64,000 nucleotides of DNA from Caballeronia turbans (GCA_001544655.2 FCOD02000017.1:1-64000), one strand, 5' to 3'; counted from the stretch's first letter, positions 52,348-61,400 are shown. The notes: generated from the letters alone by a model not told the origin. A program made the numbers and translations.

Positions 52348-52471
52348 CTTTCACTCCGCGATTGTGAACGGTGACTCGATGAGGTGAATGCTCGACGGTT
52401 TCGGCTATAGTGTCCAAGACCGGTTTCTTATCCGATCTATAGGGAAGACCAATACCGAAGGAGTCGCAACC

Positions 52472-53404
52472 ATGCTGCTACGACATATCCGGTATCTGCT
52501 GGCCGTAGCGGAGCATCGCAATTTCACGCGCGCCGCGCAGGCCCTGCACGTATCTCAGCCCACGCTCTCGCAGCAGATCCGACAACTCGAAGAAGCCCTC
52601 GGCGCTCTCTTGCTGGATCGGACTGGGCGTTCTATTCGCCTGACCGACGCAGGGGAGGCCTATGTCAGCCACGCGCGGCGTGCGCTGCAGCAACTCGAGT
52701 CCGGCAAGCGCGCCATTTCCGATGTTCAGGACCTCAGCCGCGGCGTTCTGCGCATCGCGGCAACCCCAACGTTCACCGCTTACTTCGTCGGACCGTTGAT
52801 TGAGGCATTTAACCGTCTGCATCCGAAAATCATGCTGAGCTTCACGGAGATGCCGCAAGATCGGATGGAGGCCTTGCTGTCCGACGACGCGCTGGACGTC
52901 GGAATCGCATTCGACACGGTCTCGAATGAGGAAATCGAGCCGCAGGTACTTTTCGTCGAGGAACTGGCGCTGATGATCGGCAAGGCGCATCCCCGAGCAA
53001 GAGGGCAGCTTGGCATGACGCTCAACGAACTCAAGGAGGAGCCGCTGATCTTGTTGAACGGAGAATTCGCGACGCGCCGATACATCGACCGTTATTTCCG
53101 CGAGAACGGCGTGGCGCCGCGGCTTGCAATGGAAGTCAATTCGATCAGCGCCGCGATTGAAGTCGTCAGCCGCAGTGCACTTGCGACGCTGCTTCCAGCC
53201 GCAATCACGCGTGAGCATCGCGAGCTGTGCAGCGTCCAGCTTGAGCCGGCACTGCCGCAGCGGACGGCCGCGCTGCTGCTTCGCAAGAGTGGGTACAGGA
53301 GCGCGGCGACACGGGCTTTCGTGGCTTTATCGGTGCTGCAAAGCGATGCCGAGCGTGCCGCTGGGAAGCGGGTCAAGCGGAGCAAACGTCCTACTACCGA
53401 GTGA
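52472..53404 (+). CDS. cynR: LysR-family regulator of the cyanate operon (CynR)
   Basis: A 310-residue LysR-type activator. It opens MLLRHIRYLLAVAEHRNFTRAAQALHVSQPTLSQQIRQLE, the CynR-like HTH, followed by the effector domain from about residue 90. AAGGAGTCGCAACC precedes the ATG at 52472. It is divergent from cynT-cynS, as in E. coli. The 124-nt intergenic region has two CTATAG elements (52405-52410 and 52437-52442) that may mark its binding site. No cyanate transporter (cynX) is seen in the window. Confidence 0.88.
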   Translation: MLLRHIRYLLAVAEHRNFTRAAQALHVSQPTLSQQIRQLEEALGALLLDRTGRSIRLTDAGEAYVSHARRALQQLESGKRAISDVQDLSRGVLRIAATPTFTAYFVGPLIEAFNRLHPKIMLSFTEMPQDRMEALLSDDALDVGIAFDTVSNEEIEPQVLFVEELALMIGKAHPRARGQLGMTLNELKEEPLILLNGEFATRRYIDRYFRENGVAPRLAMEVNSISAAIEVVSRSALATLLPAAITREHRELCSVQLEPALPQRTAALLLRKSGYRSAATRAFVALSVLQSDAERAAGKRVKRSKRPTTE

Positions 53405-53514
53405 CGGTCTTGCATCTTCCGGCGGTTGGTTCGACGTTTGGCGACAATGCGACGAAGGTGTCAGGCGGACTCGAACGCCGACGATTAACAAATGCTTTAA
53501 GCAAACTGCTTTTC

Positions 53515-53524
53515 GCATACAATC
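53515..53524. promoter_or_regulatory. Putative MocR site GCATACAATC, upstream of the regulator
   Basis: GCATACAATC lies 6 nt before the MocR ATG at 53531. The same 10-mer is at 55377-55386, and inverted or near copies lie at 55514-55541, before the binding-protein gene. MocR proteins commonly recognise repeated ATACA-type elements. Confidence 0.45.
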
Positions 53525-53530
53525 TTCCGA

Positions 53531-54943
53531 ATGTATGTATCGAGAGCGATGATGATCAAGCGGTGGGTTCCGGATATCAAAGCGCGTAAGGGTCCAATCT
53601 ATCAGCGCATTGCCGATGCGATGGCCGCCGACATCTCGCATGGAACGCTAAATCGGGGCGACCGGCTTCCACCTCAACGAGCTCTGGCCGCGGCGATCGG
53701 CGTCGATTTTTCGACCATCAGCCGCGCCTATGCGGAGGCGCAGCGGCGCGGCCTTATCGATGCGCGAGTCGGCAGGGGCACATTTGTCCGTCATTTGCGC
53801 GACCGAGCGCCCACGCCGTCGTCCAATGCATCGACGGATTTCATGGTGAACTCGCCGCCCAATGTTTTCGAGGGCGAGGCGGGTAATACTCTCTGGAACG
53901 AGGTGTCAAGGGCAACGGTCGCACTCGATGCCAAGGCATTCATGCGGTATCAGCCACCGGCGGGAACGATCCACGACCGCGACGTGGGCGCGCAATGGCT
54001 GCGCCAGCGCCTGAGCGCGGTCTCGGCGGAGCAGGTGCTTGTCTGTCCAGGAACGCAATCCGCATTGCTCGTGGTCATCATGATGCTTGCTGCAAAGGAC
54101 GACGTCCTGTGCGTCGAAAACCTCACTTATCCTGGCATCATTCTCATCGCGCGCTATCTTGGGATCCGCCTGGTAGGTGTCGAAATGGACGATCAGGGCG
54201 CTATTCCGGAATCTCTTGACAAGGTGTGCAAGGAACATCGGGTGAAGGCGTTCTATTGTATGCCGACCTTGCACAATCCCACCACGCGGAGCATGTCGCT
54301 GAAACGCAGGATGGCGATTGCCAGCGTGCTGTCACGCCATCGCGTTTCGCTGATCGAGGATGACAACTATTGGCCGCTTCTCGCTGAGCGTGGCAACGAG
54401 TTGCCGCCGCTTTCGAGTTTCTTGCCCGACCAGTCTTTCTATCTTTCGGGGCTCTCCAAATGTCTCACGCCGGCGCTGCGAATTGCCTATCTGGCGACGC
54501 CGGAAAAGTCTTTCGCCGAGCGTGCTGCTGTCATTTTGCGCGCGACCGCGTCGATGGCGTCACCTCTGAGCGCTGCGTTAGCAACCCGATGGATCGAAGA
54601 TGGCACCGCGTCAACCTTACTTGCCGCAATATGCCAAGAGGTCGCAGCGCGGCAGTCGTTGGCGCGGGACATTTTGCCCGAACGGACGAAACACACGGAC
54701 CTGCGAGCGTTTCACACCTGGTTGGTACTGCCGAAAATCTGGACCCGAGCGGCTTTCGCCGAGCGGCTTCGAGCCGACGGCATCAACCTCGCCTTGAGCG
54801 ATGCTTTTTGCGTCGGCGTAGCAGAGGAGGCCGTGCGCCTCTCATTGGGTGGGCCGCCCACCATCGGCGACCTGAAGTTCGGGCTCGAAAAGATCGCATC
54901 GCTGCTCCGCTCTGACCTATCTGAGCCCAGCGTGATCGTGTGA
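53531..54943 (+). CDS. MocR-type regulator (GntR HTH + aminotransferase-like domain)
   Basis: A 470-residue MocR protein. The N-terminal GntR winged helix has GPIYQRIADAMAADISHGTLNRGDRLPPQRALAAAIGV, and a fold-type-I aminotransferase-like domain follows (VLVCPGTQSALLVVIMML, FYCMPTLHNPTTRSMSLKRR, VSLIEDDNY, YLSGLSKCLTPALRIAYLA with the PLP Lys in SGLSK). ATG at 53531 is taken; 53549 or 53552 is possible. MocR regulators bind PLP or amine/amino-acid aldimines. EnuR, which controls ectoine catabolism, is one, and an EctC-like gene lies downstream. Control of the amidase/EctC-like operon is inferred. Confidence 0.88.
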   Translation: MYVSRAMMIKRWVPDIKARKGPIYQRIADAMAADISHGTLNRGDRLPPQRALAAAIGVDFSTISRAYAEAQRRGLIDARVGRGTFVRHLRDRAPTPSSNASTDFMVNSPPNVFEGEAGNTLWNEVSRATVALDAKAFMRYQPPAGTIHDRDVGAQWLRQRLSAVSAEQVLVCPGTQSALLVVIMMLAAKDDVLCVENLTYPGIILIARYLGIRLVGVEMDDQGAIPESLDKVCKEHRVKAFYCMPTLHNPTTRSMSLKRRMAIASVLSRHRVSLIEDDNYWPLLAERGNELPPLSSFLPDQSFYLSGLSKCLTPALRIAYLATPEKSFAERAAVILRATASMASPLSAALATRWIEDGTASTLLAAICQEVAARQSLARDILPERTKHTDLRAFHTWLVLPKIWTRAAFAERLRADGINLALSDAFCVGVAEEAVRLSLGGPPTIGDLKFGLEKIASLLRSDLSEPSVIV

Positions 54944-55587
54944 GCTCGGCGTGCTGCGAGTACGCCGGCCTCGCCGGATGCGCCAGTCGTTACCGAAGCA
55001 GTTCGGCTGCAGTCGTCCTTTTACTGGGACGAAGATGCCGAGCGGTCGCAGCGAGACCGATACCCCTTTGTTCGACCCGCTGCGATACGGCCGACACTGC
55101 CGCCGTATCGCCCCCCGGTCCAGTTCCGACCCGTTGCATGCTGTGACGGCAATGGACGTCTTCTCACTTTAGTTTAAAGCCGACCGCCCTCAGTGTTTGT
55201 GACCACTGGCCCGCACCCTTGGAAGGATTGCTATCCCTCAGCGGATTGCACGATTGCACTCATCATGGGCGATGCGACCTAATGAATCTAAGACGCATAT
55301 CCGGAGGAGCGCCCGGTACACCGATCCCAAGATTCTGCGAACATGTTTCTCATAGCGTTCGTTCGCCAGCGTGGCTGCATACAATCGATTTAATGTCTGC
55401 ATCTCGCAATCTGAAAGAGACAGGCGTCCTGGTCCATATCGCCGGGTGTGCTTTCTAACTATTATGAAACTGGTTGCCTAGCCGAAGCTTTGCCAGCATC
55501 ATCACGTCATGCCATTGTATGTATCTGTGTATGCGTACAATTGACCAGTTAACCAAACAACCGACGCTGGATGGATGGGAGCGAGCA
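54944..55587. promoter_or_regulatory. Long promoter region with repeated MocR-like sites
   Basis: There is no convincing gene. Sites present are GCATACAATC (55377-55386), ATTGTATG (55514-55521, inverted) and TGCGTACAAT (55532-55541). The last two form an imperfect inverted repeat about 50 nt before the binding-protein ATG at 55588. The rest shows no recognisable feature. Confidence 0.45.
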
Positions 55588-56733
55588 ATGAGGGCTATAA
55601 CGGGTTTTATTGGCGGTGCGTTGTCGCTGACGCTGGCGCTCGCGCCGATTGCGGGGCGGGCAGACGATGCGATCGTCAAGATCGGCTTTGCGGCGCCGCT
55701 TACCGGGCCGTCCGCGGCCGACGGCAAGGAAATGGAAAACGCCGCGCGGCTGGCGGTCGAAGATGCGAATTCACGCCGTCCGACGCTCAAGGGAAAGGCG
55801 GTTCGATTCGAACTCGAACCGCAAGACGATCAAGGCGATCCTCGCATCGCTTCGCAGATTGCCCAGCGATTCGCCGACATCGGAGTGTCGGGCGTTGTAG
55901 GGCACTTCAATTCCACCTGTAGCATCGCCGCTGCGAGAACGTATTCGGCAGCCAACATTGCCCAGGTCAGTCCAAGTTCGACTAGCGCGTCCTATACGCA
56001 GCAGGGCTACAAGACGACCTTCAGGGTGGTGGGTCACGATGCCGTAGCCGGCGCGACGCTCGGCAACTATCTGGTCGATCAGCTGAAGGCCAAGCGAATC
56101 GCGATCATCGACGATCAGACTGACTTCGGGCGAGGCCTCGCCGACCGGGTCGAGGCGACCCTGCGCGAGCGCCACGCGAACGTTGTGGCGCATGAATATG
56201 TGACCGATAAGACCATCGACTTTAGCGCCGTGCTCACTAAGCTGCGCGCCAAGAACCCCGATGTCATTGTCTTCGGCGGCTTCGACGCGCAGGCGGCTCA
56301 GGTGGTAAGACGGATGCGCAGTTTGGGTCTGACGGCGACGCTCGTCGGCGAGGGGTTCAACAACGAGATCTTTCTTGACCTTGCCAAAGGCGAGGGAGAG
56401 GGTTCGCTGGCCGTTCAGCCCGGTATACCGTTTTCGCAGATGCCCGGAACGGACTTCGTCAATCGTTATCGCACGCGCTTCGGTACGAGTCTGAAAGGCT
56501 TCCAGGGGCCGTATGCCTACGACGCCGCGTCGGTGATCATCGAAGCGGTGCTTAAGGCTCAGTCGAAGGATCCGGCCAAAGTGCTGGCTGCTGTCGCCGA
56601 CAGCAGCATCAAAGGCGCCACCGGACCTATCGCATTCGATGCACGCGGCGATCTGGCCAGCGCTCCATACACGCTCTACAAGCTAGAAGGAAAAGACTGG
56701 CGCGACATCGACGTGATCCGGGCGAAGCAATGA
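55588..56733 (+). CDS. Branched-chain amino acid-type ABC substrate-binding protein (orphan)
   Basis: A 381-residue periplasmic binding protein of the LivK/type I family. The signal peptide is MRAITGFIGGALSLTLALAPIAGRAD, then DAIVKIGFAAPLTGPSAADGKEMENAARLAVEDA. Typical later parts are VVGHFNSTCSIAAARTYSAANIAQVSPS, FRVVGHDAVAGATLGNYLV and FDARGDLASAPYTLYKLEG. GGGAGCGAGCA lies before the ATG at 55588; longer upstream frames would hide the signal peptide. No permease or ATPase genes are nearby, so it must use a distant transporter or act as a sensor. Likely ligands are amino acids, amides or ectoine-like compounds. Confidence 0.87.
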   Translation: MRAITGFIGGALSLTLALAPIAGRADDAIVKIGFAAPLTGPSAADGKEMENAARLAVEDANSRRPTLKGKAVRFELEPQDDQGDPRIASQIAQRFADIGVSGVVGHFNSTCSIAAARTYSAANIAQVSPSSTSASYTQQGYKTTFRVVGHDAVAGATLGNYLVDQLKAKRIAIIDDQTDFGRGLADRVEATLRERHANVVAHEYVTDKTIDFSAVLTKLRAKNPDVIVFGGFDAQAAQVVRRMRSLGLTATLVGEGFNNEIFLDLAKGEGEGSLAVQPGIPFSQMPGTDFVNRYRTRFGTSLKGFQGPYAYDAASVIIEAVLKAQSKDPAKVLAAVADSSIKGATGPIAFDARGDLASAPYTLYKLEGKDWRDIDVIRAKQ

Positions 56734-56794
56734 CATGCAGGCTTAATGCGTTGGCAAGCGAAGTAAGGTCTCGCACGCGGGAGGGCTGAGACAG

Positions 56795-58099
56795 ATGTCG
56801 GGCGAATCGAGGGTCGAGCAAAGCCGAGCGGTTTCGTTGGCATTCAGTGGGCTGGACAAAGTGTTCCTGCGCACGCGATTCGATGCCGCTGCAGCCGATG
56901 CCATCGCGATTGACCAGGCAGTCGCATCCGGCGCAAGCCTCCCGCTGAACGGACTGATTCTGGCCGTGAAGGCGTGCTTCGATGTCGCCGGATGGGTCAC
57001 CGACGCGGCTTCGGCCGTTCTATCGGACCAGCCCGAAGCGACGCGCGATGCTCCGGTCGTTGCTGGGCTGCGCGCCGCCGGTGCAACACTGGTGGCGCAC
57101 ACTAACATGACCGAATTCGCCTTCGGCGCTCTTGGCATCAACAACACCACGGGCACGCCCGTTACTCCGCTCGATGCGCATGGAGAACGGGTTGCCGGCG
57201 GATCGACTTCCGGCGGCGCCGTTGCAGTTGCAAGAGGTTTTGCGGACATTGCGCTCGGTACCGACACGAGCGGTTCGATCAGGATTCCGGCGGCGTTTTG
57301 CGGGATCGTAGGCTTCAAGCCTTCGACGAATGTTATCTCGACGCAAGGGTGCATTCCGCTGTCGACCACCTTCGATGCGCCAGGCTTCATTGCCCGCGAT
57401 GTAAGCACCATTGTCAGGGTGGTAGAGGCGTTGAAACTTTACAGGACACCCGTCGTGCGGGTTCGGCCGACGAGGCAGCTTGAAGGGATCCGGCTGGCTC
57501 TGCCCGTGGATTTCGCACTGACTGGTTGCGATCCGACTGTCGTCGCAGCGTTTGAAGCGTGTGTCAATCGCCTTGCCAGCCTTGGTGCTTCGATCGTTGA
57601 GACCGACTTCATGGACCTTAGAGCGCCGTCGCGTATTGCCGCCGAAAGCGGGATCATTGTGGCGGACGCCTTCGCATGGCACGAACCGTGGATTCGTACG
57701 CGACTGGCGCGTTACGACCCGCTCGTCGGGCCCAGGATATTGCGCGGTGAATCGATTCCGGCTTATCGATACCTGAAGGGCGCGGCAGCGCTCAAGCACG
57801 AAGCCAATGTGTTTGACGCAGAAATGGCGCGCTACGATGCTCTGTTGACCCCGACAGTGCCCATTGTTCCGCCTCGGATCGCAGACGTGACCGCGGACGA
57901 GATCGAGTATCTGCGTGTGAACGCGCTATCTTTCAGTCTCACCGAGCTGGCGAATCGCCTTGACGCGCCGAGCATCGCCATGCAGTTCGATCCGGCCATG
58001 CCGCGACCGTTCGGGCTGATGCTCACTGGACGCCGCCATCGCGACATCGATCTGCTCTCCGTGGCGCGCCGAGTCGAGGCGGCGCTGTCGAAACCTTAA
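56795..58099 (+). CDS. Amidase (amidase signature family)
   Basis: A 434-residue amidase-signature hydrolase. The catalytic Lys is K59 (ILAVKACFDV), the cis-Ser lies in GGSTSGGAVAVARGFADIAL (S137/S139), and the nucleophile is S161 in TDTSGSIRIPAAFCG. It hydrolyses a C-N amide bond with release of ammonia or an amine. The ATG at 56795 is 61 nt after the binding-protein stop. Together with the DUF2817 protein it offers two amide- or peptide-cleaving activities in one operon. The substrate is unknown, but an N-acyl diamine or ring-opened amide would fit the EctC-like neighbour. Confidence 0.88.
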   Translation: MSGESRVEQSRAVSLAFSGLDKVFLRTRFDAAAADAIAIDQAVASGASLPLNGLILAVKACFDVAGWVTDAASAVLSDQPEATRDAPVVAGLRAAGATLVAHTNMTEFAFGALGINNTTGTPVTPLDAHGERVAGGSTSGGAVAVARGFADIALGTDTSGSIRIPAAFCGIVGFKPSTNVISTQGCIPLSTTFDAPGFIARDVSTIVRVVEALKLYRTPVVRVRPTRQLEGIRLALPVDFALTGCDPTVVAAFEACVNRLASLGASIVETDFMDLRAPSRIAAESGIIVADAFAWHEPWIRTRLARYDPLVGPRILRGESIPAYRYLKGAAALKHEANVFDAEMARYDALLTPTVPIVPPRIADVTADEIEYLRVNALSFSLTELANRLDAPSIAMQFDPAMPRPFGLMLTGRRHRDIDLLSVARRVEAALSKP

Positions 58100-58127
58100 T
58101 GCGAGATCCATCGAAGAGGAAACAGAG

Positions 58128-58520
58128 ATGATTGTCAGAGACGTTGCATCGATCGTTGGAACGGCACGGCACGCCTCCGGAAAAGGGTGGGAGAGCAAGC
58201 GGCTCATCGTCGCGAGCGATGACGTGGGATTTTCGGTTCATGACACCACGGTCCTCGAAGGAACTGAGCTGGAACTGGAGTACAAGCATCACATCGAGGC
58301 TAACTACTGTTTCGCAGGAGTAGGAGAAGTCGTCAACCTCGCCACCGGCGACACGCACACCATTCAGGCCGGATCCATCTACGTCCTCGATAAGCACGAC
58401 CGTCATAAAGTGCGCGCTGTCAAAGGCGATCTTCGTTTGGTCTGCGTTTTCAATCCGCCTCTCGTCGGTGATGAAACGCATCGCGATGACGGCAGTTACG
58501 CACCTTCGCGAGATCAGTAG
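58128..58520 (+). CDS. Solitary ectoine-synthase-like cupin (EctC family)
   Basis: A 130-residue cupin of the ectoine synthase family. MIVRDVASIVGTARHASGKGW is followed by ELEYKHHIEANYCFAGVGEV, IYVLDKHDRHKVRA and VFNPPLVGDETHRDDGSYAP, which follow EctC closely. E57, Y85 and H93 fall at the positions described as iron ligands in EctC of Sphingopyxis (from memory), and W21, T40 and H118 are also kept. EctA and EctB are absent. EctC closes N-gamma-acetyl-diaminobutyrate to ectoine and can act in reverse. Here, between an amidase and a metallohydrolase, it could cyclise or open a related compound. Function is open. Confidence 0.82.
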   Translation: MIVRDVASIVGTARHASGKGWESKRLIVASDDVGFSVHDTTVLEGTELELEYKHHIEANYCFAGVGEVVNLATGDTHTIQAGSIYVLDKHDRHKVRAVKGDLRLVCVFNPPLVGDETHRDDGSYAPSRDQ

Positions 58521-58566
58521 CCCACCGCTGATCGACGCGGCTCATTAAGGCGGACGGGGCGCACTC

Positions 58567-59667
58567 ATGTTCTTCGCAAACACCGACTACTTTTCTCCGA
58601 CATATGCTGTCGCACGCGATAAGTTTCGCGCCGCGGCAAGCGGCGCGGGGGCGGATCTAGACGTCTACGATTACGATCGCTCGCCCGGGATCGAGGAGGA
58701 GCGTCTGAGCATCGACGTCGCGTGTTTAGGAAGCGCAACGAGCCGGCACAAACTTGTGGTCATCAGCGGAACGCATGGAACTGAAGGCTACGCCGGCTCC
58801 GCGCTCCAGACCGCGTGGCTTCGGCTCTGTGCCTCGCGGCGAGAGCTCGACCACATTGGCGTGATTCTCGTCCACGCACTTAATCCCTATGGCTTCTCGT
58901 ATGGCGTTCGGACCAACGAAGACGGCATCGACCTCAATCGTAATTTCGTGGACTTCTCGAGGGGCAGGCCGGAAAACCGGATCTACGACGAAGTGCATCG
59001 CTTCCTGAACGCGGACATTGCCGACGCGGATCGGTGTTCGCACGCCGAAGCAGGGCTCAGCGCCGCGCGCAACCGTCTCGGAGAGGACGCGCTTTTTGAC
59101 GCGATCGCACGCGGCCAGTACGCGCACCCGGACGGCGTGTTCTTCGGAGGCACGCGGCGGACATGGGAAAACCATACGCTGCAAAGAATTGTGCAGGCGC
59201 ATCTTCTACCGGCGGAGAAGGTGGCGGTAATCGACTGGCACACCGGCATCGGCGATTACGGCGAGGCATTTTTCCTGCCGTTCGCTGACGCCGAATCCGA
59301 TGCATACCGGCGAACCACGCAATGGTGGGAGAAGGATGGCTTGCCTGCTGCGCGTCCGCATGGACGCAGCTGCCCCCGCTACCAGGGTCTGGTTTTTGAC
59401 GGCATCCGGAAGCTTCTGCCGCATGCGGAAGTGGCAGGCGGCGTCATCGAGTGGGGCACGCGCGGCCGCGAGCCGGGCGAGCTGGCCATCCGGCAGGACC
59501 TATGGCTACGCCGGTTCAGCGATCGCTATCCGCGAGAGGCGGTCGTACAAGTGCGCGCAGACCTTCTCGACTCATTTGTTCCCACATCCTATGTCTGGCG
59601 TAATTCGGTGCTTTCGTCGGGTACGGGGATCGTCGATAAGACCGTGGACGGACTAATCCAATGGTAA
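58567..59667 (+). CDS. DUF2817 (M14-like zinc metallohydrolase)
   Basis: A 366-residue protein of the DUF2817 family, related to M14 carboxypeptidases and the AstE/aspartoacylase group. The zinc motif H-x-x-E is in ISGTHGTEGYAG (H70, E73), DLNRNFVDF supplies the substrate-binding Arg, a third ligand lies in VIDWHTGIGDYG, and a catalytic Glu may be in VIEWGTRG. In ectoine degradation an AstE/AspA-type enzyme (DoeB/EutE) deacylates acetyl-diaminobutyrate; this protein could do a parallel step. That is inference. It is 46 nt after the EctC-like gene and 28 nt before the VOC gene. Confidence 0.83.
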   Translation: MFFANTDYFSPTYAVARDKFRAAASGAGADLDVYDYDRSPGIEEERLSIDVACLGSATSRHKLVVISGTHGTEGYAGSALQTAWLRLCASRRELDHIGVILVHALNPYGFSYGVRTNEDGIDLNRNFVDFSRGRPENRIYDEVHRFLNADIADADRCSHAEAGLSAARNRLGEDALFDAIARGQYAHPDGVFFGGTRRTWENHTLQRIVQAHLLPAEKVAVIDWHTGIGDYGEAFFLPFADAESDAYRRTTQWWEKDGLPAARPHGRSCPRYQGLVFDGIRKLLPHAEVAGGVIEWGTRGREPGELAIRQDLWLRRFSDRYPREAVVQVRADLLDSFVPTSYVWRNSVLSSGTGIVDKTVDGLIQW

Positions 59668-59695
59668 GTTCTTTTGACCAGGGATCGTTAGGTAA

Positions 59696-60553
59696 ATGAA
59701 GACGCCATTCCGGTTTGACCACCTCGTCGTGGCAGTGCATTCCTTAGAGGCGGCTGTGTTGGACTATCGGCGACTGGGCTTCAACGTTTCTGCCGGTGGA
59801 CGGCACACCCATGCGCCGACGCGCAATGCGCTCATTTATTTTCACGACGGCGCTTATATCGAGTTGATCGAATGGGTCAACCCCGCGAACGGCGAGAAAT
59901 GGTACGAACGTCTGACGAGACGAGGCGAAGGCGTCATCGACTTCGCGCTCTGCCCTGCGGATTTCTCGATCGAAACGCAACGGTCGGACAGGCGCTACGA
60001 CTTCTACAAGAACGCTTCTGCAGGCTCGCGCGTTCAGGCGGACGGCGCGGAGATGCACTGGCTACTTGGCTGGCCGACAGACGAGGCGCTTCCATTCCTC
60101 TGCGCCGATGTGACTGCGAGACACCTTCGCGTCCCTGAGGGAGACTGTCGTGTTCATTCGAATGGCACGCTAGGAATTCGCAGCGTTTCGGTTCAGGTGC
60201 TCAATCTCGACAAGGCGGTGCAACGTTACGAACGCTTGCTTCTGTCGACCGCTGAGCGCATTGATCTTCCCTGGCTGGAGGATGTAGGTCTCGAGGCCGC
60301 GTCTTTGATGGTCTGCACGACGCGGATTTTCCTTGTATCGCCGAGAACCCACAGCAAGGTGGACATCGCGCAAGCGCTGGCACGCGATCTGTCGACCTAT
60401 GGCTCGAGAGTGTATCGAGTTGCACTAGCGCATGACCGGCAGAATGCTCCGCCGACAATGCCGCTCGATCTGACGCACGGCGCGCACCTGACGACGCCCG
60501 AAGCGGACGATGATATCGAATCGCAACTGCTTCCTCTTCGCGCCGCGCGCTGA
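59696..60553 (+). CDS. VOC/glyoxalase-like domain protein (PF13468-type)
   Basis: A 285-residue glyoxalase-like protein. The first module is FRFDHLVVAVHSLEAAVLDYRRLGFNVSAGGRHTHAPTRNALIYF and DGAYIELIEWVN, the pattern of the Glyoxalase_3 family. The second half is less regular (LGIRSVSVQVLNLDKAVQRYERL). The full H-H-E iron set of extradiol dioxygenases is not evident, so this may be an isomerase or lyase. GGTAAATG at 59690 contains the start region; the ATG at 59696 is the only sensible start. It is co-transcribed with DUF2817. Confidence 0.8.
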   Translation: MKTPFRFDHLVVAVHSLEAAVLDYRRLGFNVSAGGRHTHAPTRNALIYFHDGAYIELIEWVNPANGEKWYERLTRRGEGVIDFALCPADFSIETQRSDRRYDFYKNASAGSRVQADGAEMHWLLGWPTDEALPFLCADVTARHLRVPEGDCRVHSNGTLGIRSVSVQVLNLDKAVQRYERLLLSTAERIDLPWLEDVGLEAASLMVCTTRIFLVSPRTHSKVDIAQALARDLSTYGSRVYRVALAHDRQNAPPTMPLDLTHGAHLTTPEADDDIESQLLPLRAAR

Positions 60554-60641
60554 ATACCGCGGCAGACGTTCCGGCAAATCGCGGCGGCGGCGTCGGGGCG
60601 ACAGCCTTGCGTCATAAGAGAATTGATATCGAGGGGAACAG

Positions 60642-61400
60642 ATGAAAGCACTAGTCGTTTTCGCCCACCCGGAAGCACAATCGTTCAACGGGCAACTTAA
60701 GGAAACTATCGTCGCGGCGCTTCGCGAACAAGGAGCCGACGTTCATGTTTCCGATCTGTACGCGATGGGCTTCGATCCGGTCGAAGGACCCACACATTTC
60801 GAGCATCGCGCGCGGCCTGATGTCTTCGATGTACAGACAGAACAGCGCCATGCCTTCGACGAGCAACTGATGAGTGAGGACATACGCGCGGAAATCGCCA
60901 AGCTGCTGGAAGCGGACCTCGTCGTCTTCCAGTTTCCGATCTGGTGGTTCTCGATGCCAGCGATGCTTAAGGGATGGCTGGATCGCGTATTCGTGTATGG
61001 GCTTTTCACGAGCAGGCGACGCTACGACGAGGGCTTCTTTGTCGGACGCCGCGCGCTGGTATCCGTGACCGCGGGCGGCCCGGAGTCGACCTTCAGCCAC
61101 AACGGACGCAACGGCGACCTCGATCTTATTCTCTGGCCGCTGCACTTCACATTGCACTACATGGGGTACACAGTGCTGCCATTTTTTGCGACCTTCGGGA
61201 TCTCAGCGTCTATACGCTACGCGGGTATATCAGCCGATGCGCCGCGTCTCGAGCGCTACAAGGCGGATTTGCGGGCGCATATTGCGAAGATCGACCATAT
61301 GACGCCGCTTCGGTTCAACGGCTGGCAAGACTGGGATGCGCTGGGTCAACTGAAGCCCGACGCGCCGAGCTTCAGTCCGTTCATGCGCCATGCTTTTTGA
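60642..61400 (+). CDS. NAD(P)H quinone oxidoreductase (NQO/flavodoxin-like fold)
   Basis: A 252-residue flavodoxin-like FAD-binding reductase of the NQO1/KefF/MdaB group. It starts MKALVVFAHPEAQSFNGQLKE, the adenine/phosphate-binding motif, then DLYAMGFDPV, and LVVFQFPIWWFSMPAMLKGWLDRVFVYG, the family signature. VSVTAGGPESTFSHNGRNGDL follows. The ATG is 88 nt after the VOC gene. It may reduce quinones by two electrons and protect against redox cycling. It ends the cluster; the following 1 kb has no intact gene. Confidence 0.86.
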   Translation: MKALVVFAHPEAQSFNGQLKETIVAALREQGADVHVSDLYAMGFDPVEGPTHFEHRARPDVFDVQTEQRHAFDEQLMSEDIRAEIAKLLEADLVVFQFPIWWFSMPAMLKGWLDRVFVYGLFTSRRRYDEGFFVGRRALVSVTAGGPESTFSHNGRNGDLDLILWPLHFTLHYMGYTVLPFFATFGISASIRYAGISADAPRLERYKADLRAHIAKIDHMTPLRFNGWQDWDALGQLKPDAPSFSPFMRHAF

